This document shows, piece by piece, positions 5,976 through 7,269 of a stretch of 7,269 nt of DNA. The stretch comes from Halobacteroidaceae bacterium (GTDB lineage: Bacteria > Bacillota > Halanaerobiia > B1SED10-174): positions 1-7,269 of the forward strand of contig PUKG01000005.1 of the NCBI GenBank assembly GCA_003550445.1, given 5' to 3'. Below the pieces are notes generated by a model. It was not told where the DNA came from, ran no database searches, and saw only the letters and a program-made list of their open reading frames with translations. Made by a program: the position numbers and the translations under genes. Numbering within the stretch: the stretch's first letter is position 1; the number at the start of each line of letters is the position of its first letter.

Positions 5976-6434
5976 TCACAAAGGAATACGGAATTCAATT
6001 ATTGACTCTGGGTTTTCCATTCCTTTAAATCGGTGGTCGTAGACCTGGGCTTCAAATTTTTTGTAGTTTTCTGAGCCCGGGGGAACGTTATCTTTCAACC
6101 ACTCATTGATTTTCTCATAAGCATTTTTAAAACCGCACCTGGCAATTTCAAAAGCAAAAATTGCATATTCCCCGGACGGAATTGTCTTGGCAAAACAATT
6201 AAGGGGTAAATTCTTAATTTCATCAACTTCTAACCCTGTCAAGCAGTAGTGGAAATTTTCTTCAATTTCAATATGGAGTTCATACCCAAAATCCTCTGTC
6301 TTAAAGGAAATATTTTTCTTTGCCTTCTCCAGGCTCTCCCACAAACCCTTAATCGTTTCAGAATCTGCTCTTTTTGTGATTGCAACGGGCCCTACTATTT
6401 TTATTTCAGGTTTTTTTTCAATCCTGACTTGCAT
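5976..6434 (-). CDS. GyrI-like/AraC effector-binding-domain protein, copy 2
   Basis: This 152-residue paralogue of the protein at 1458-1919 aligns without a gap from MQVRIEKK to the final IPL. Shared landmarks are IVGP, RADSETIK, FGYELHIE, FHYCLTGLEV, LPLNCFAKT, GEYAIF, QVYDHRFKGMENPES and a closing strand EFRIPL. Cys64 and Cys80 are conserved. It is a stand-alone small-molecule-binding fold without a DNA-binding domain; the ligand is unknown. I chose the ATG at 6434 and not the GTG at 6443, because that GTG lies inside the Shine-Dalgarno sequence AAGGAGGTGA and because the ATG start matches the start of copy 1. A promoter candidate and a large inverted repeat lie just upstream. It ends with TGA, after which the fragment at 5859-5975 and the SUMF1 remnant follow on the same strand. 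Confidence 0.87.
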   Translation of the reverse strand: MQVRIEKKPEIKIVGPVAITKRADSETIKGLWESLEKAKKNISFKTEDFGYELHIEIEENFHYCLTGLEVDEIKNLPLNCFAKTIPSGEYAIFAFEIARCGFKNAYEKINEWLKDNVPPGSENYKKFEAQVYDHRFKGMENPESIIEFRIPL

Positions 6435-6439
6435 TTTTT

Positions 6440-6449
6440 TCACCTCCTT
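6440..6449 (-). promoter_or_regulatory. Ribosome binding site that decides the start of effector-binding copy 2
   Basis: The minus strand reads AAGGAGGTGA, a near-perfect match to the 16S anti-Shine-Dalgarno partner, followed after five bases by ATG (6432-6434). The alternative GTG start at 6441-6443 is embedded in this site and is therefore unlikely. Confidence 0.75.
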
Positions 6450-6459
6450 AGTTTATTAA

Positions 6460-6515
6460 GGGCAAAGACCTTCCCTAAATTTTAATAAATAATAGGAAGA
6501 CCTTTGCCCTTTTTT
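6460..6515. terminator. Large inverted repeat with T-run on the plus strand
   Basis: Two 15-base arms (6460-6474 and 6495-6509) pair at 13 positions, with one two-base internal mismatch, around a 20-base AT-rich loop. On the plus strand the second arm is followed by six T, like an intrinsic terminator, yet no plus-strand gene precedes it. On the minus strand it lies between the hydrolase stop and the effector-binding start and is followed only by TTAATAAAC, a poor U-tract. It could be a weak terminator for the hydrolase gene. Because it overlaps the promoter candidate at 6489-6518, it could alternatively be an operator or leader structure. Confidence 0.5.
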
Positions 6516-6518
6516 CAA
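6489..6518 (-). promoter_or_regulatory. Candidate sigma-A promoter for effector-binding copy 2
   Basis: The minus strand has TTGAAA (6513-6518), an 18-base spacer and TATTAT (6489-6494), each matching five of six consensus bases. The expected start of transcription lies near 6482, giving a leader of about 48 bases. One arm of the inverted repeat fills the spacer and the other lies in the leader. Confidence 0.45.
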
Positions 6519-6553
6519 TCATATTGGTTTTCAAATTCCGCTGATTTCAGTTC

Positions 6554-7269
6554 TTATTGTTCCCCAATCCAGTCAATAATGCTCTGGATAACCTCAAATT
6601 CCACGCTCCCAACAATTAGGTATTCACCGGGAACCGCCATGCCCTCACCGTAATGGAAAATATGGTTTAAATCCGGGAATAAGGTGAAAAGGACATTTTC
6701 TCTGTCCTCCAGAACTTCTTTCCACATTGAAAAGTCTTCCTCTGTTACCTGGTAATCCCGGCCTCCCTGGATAAACAGCATCGGCTGAGTCAAGCTTTCT
6801 ACAGTTTCCAGTTGATCATAATCTCTCAGGTCAAGCCAGTAAGAGGCTACTATTCCCATCAATTGAGCAGCGGGAGTCTCCGGACTTAAATTTGGGTCTT
6901 TGATATTATCCACTTGGGTGGAAATCATATCAAGTTGGGCCTGAATCTCGGGAGAAATCTCCCCCTCCAGTTCTGCAAGGTAGTTGTACTGTTCCCAGAT
7001 CAAATCCTCCAATCCCCTTGCTGGAGCGGCAAGATAGATCAAGCCCTTTACATTTTCCGCTTCCTCAGCAATTCGGGGCAAGATCATTCCACCCTGGCTG
7101 TGCCCGGCAAGGTAGATTTGATCCTGGTCAATTTCTGCCAGGCTCATTACATAATCCAGGGCAAACAAAGTATCCTCAATATATTCTTCCCGGACGGTAA
7201 AATCAGTGGCAGCGGCAAGCTTTTCCTGGTAAAGCCTGGTCCTTTTATCAAAACGCAATGAGGCAATCC
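6554..7269 (-). CDS. Alpha/beta hydrolase, C-terminal part (5' end outside window)
   Basis: About 238 residues are visible and the frame is still open at the right edge (IASLRFDKRT...), so the gene starts beyond the window; the TTG at 7258 should not be taken as its start. The fold is an alpha/beta hydrolase with a clear triad: Ser in the nucleophile elbow GHSQG (serine codon about 7099-7097), Asp in QGGRDYQV, and His in PDLNHIFHYG. The RFDKRT motif, the YLAAPARGLEDLIWEQYNYL segment and the lid-like insert before YWLDLRDY resemble the serine hydrolases that follow a DUF3887 domain and are usually extracytoplasmic esterase- or peptidase-like enzymes. The substrate is unknown. The C-terminus (SIIDWIGEQ) is the normal final helix. 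It is followed by the inverted repeat at 6460-6515. Confidence 0.85.
   Translation of the reverse strand, partial: IASLRFDKRTRLYQEKLAAATDFTVREEYIEDTLFALDYVMSLAEIDQDQIYLAGHSQGGMILPRIAEEAENVKGLIYLAAPARGLEDLIWEQYNYLAELEGEISPEIQAQLDMISTQVDNIKDPNLSPETPAAQLMGIVASYWLDLRDYDQLETVESLTQPMLFIQGGRDYQVTEEDFSMWKEVLEDRENVLFTLFPDLNHIFHYGEGMAVPGEYLIVGSVEFEVIQSIIDWIGEQ

Noticed and set aside
1..7269. CRISPR array, tRNA/rRNA genes, insertion sequences or attachment sites
   Set aside because: No regularly spaced direct repeats, cloverleaf-like sequences, transposase motifs or terminal inverted repeats were seen on either strand. The periodicity at 2350-3310 is the beta-helix protein repeat.

Overview
This window looks like chromosome from a low-G+C, Gram-positive-type anaerobe (Firmicutes in the broad sense). 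A Halanaerobiales-like bacterium is my best guess, but it is a guess. The basis is AT-rich intergenic DNA, strong AAGGAGGTGA-type ribosome binding sites, intrinsic-terminator hairpins with A/T flanks, and the mix of families: a DUF4342 protein coupled to a response regulator, a PF12674-type zinc ribbon, free-standing GyrI-like effector-binding proteins, an InlB-repeat/beta-helix lipoprotein and a SUMF1-family gene. Every supported gene lies on the minus strand, so the window is read from high to low coordinates. No tRNA, rRNA, CRISPR array, transposase or integrase is visible.

In transcription order: (1) the C-terminal part of an alpha/beta hydrolase with a visible Ser-Asp-His triad, cut by the right edge (6554-7269); (2) a 152-residue GyrI-like effector-binding protein (5976-6434), preceded by a large inverted repeat that overlaps a good promoter candidate; (3) a short coding-like stretch of unknown origin (5859-5975); (4) a SUMF1 (formylglycine-generating-enzyme-like) gene broken by three in-frame stops but with no frameshift across the domain (about 4897-5844); (5) a 750-bp gene-free stretch with three hairpins (4147-4896); (6) a 651-residue lipoprotein with two InlB-type repeats and a right-handed parallel beta-helix (2191-4146), followed by a terminator (2010-2050); (7) a second effector-binding protein, a close paralogue of the first (1458-1919); (8) a small zinc-ribbon protein with a TTG start (1075-1344); (9) a 330-bp spacer; (10) a UBA-like/DUF4342 membrane protein (139-744) whose end overlaps the start of (11) an OmpR-type response regulator cut by the left edge (1-161).

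The DUF4342 protein and the response regulator form a translationally coupled pair with a promoter in front. The two effector-binding paralogues bracket the surface-protein section (SUMF1 remnant and beta-helix lipoprotein). This may reflect a local duplication, but no shared pathway can be read from the sequence. I see no clear new multi-gene system. The items most worth a second look are the SUMF1 gene with three stops in an otherwise clean frame, the inverted repeat embedded in the promoter of the 5976-6434 gene, and the hairpin cluster in the 750-bp gap.
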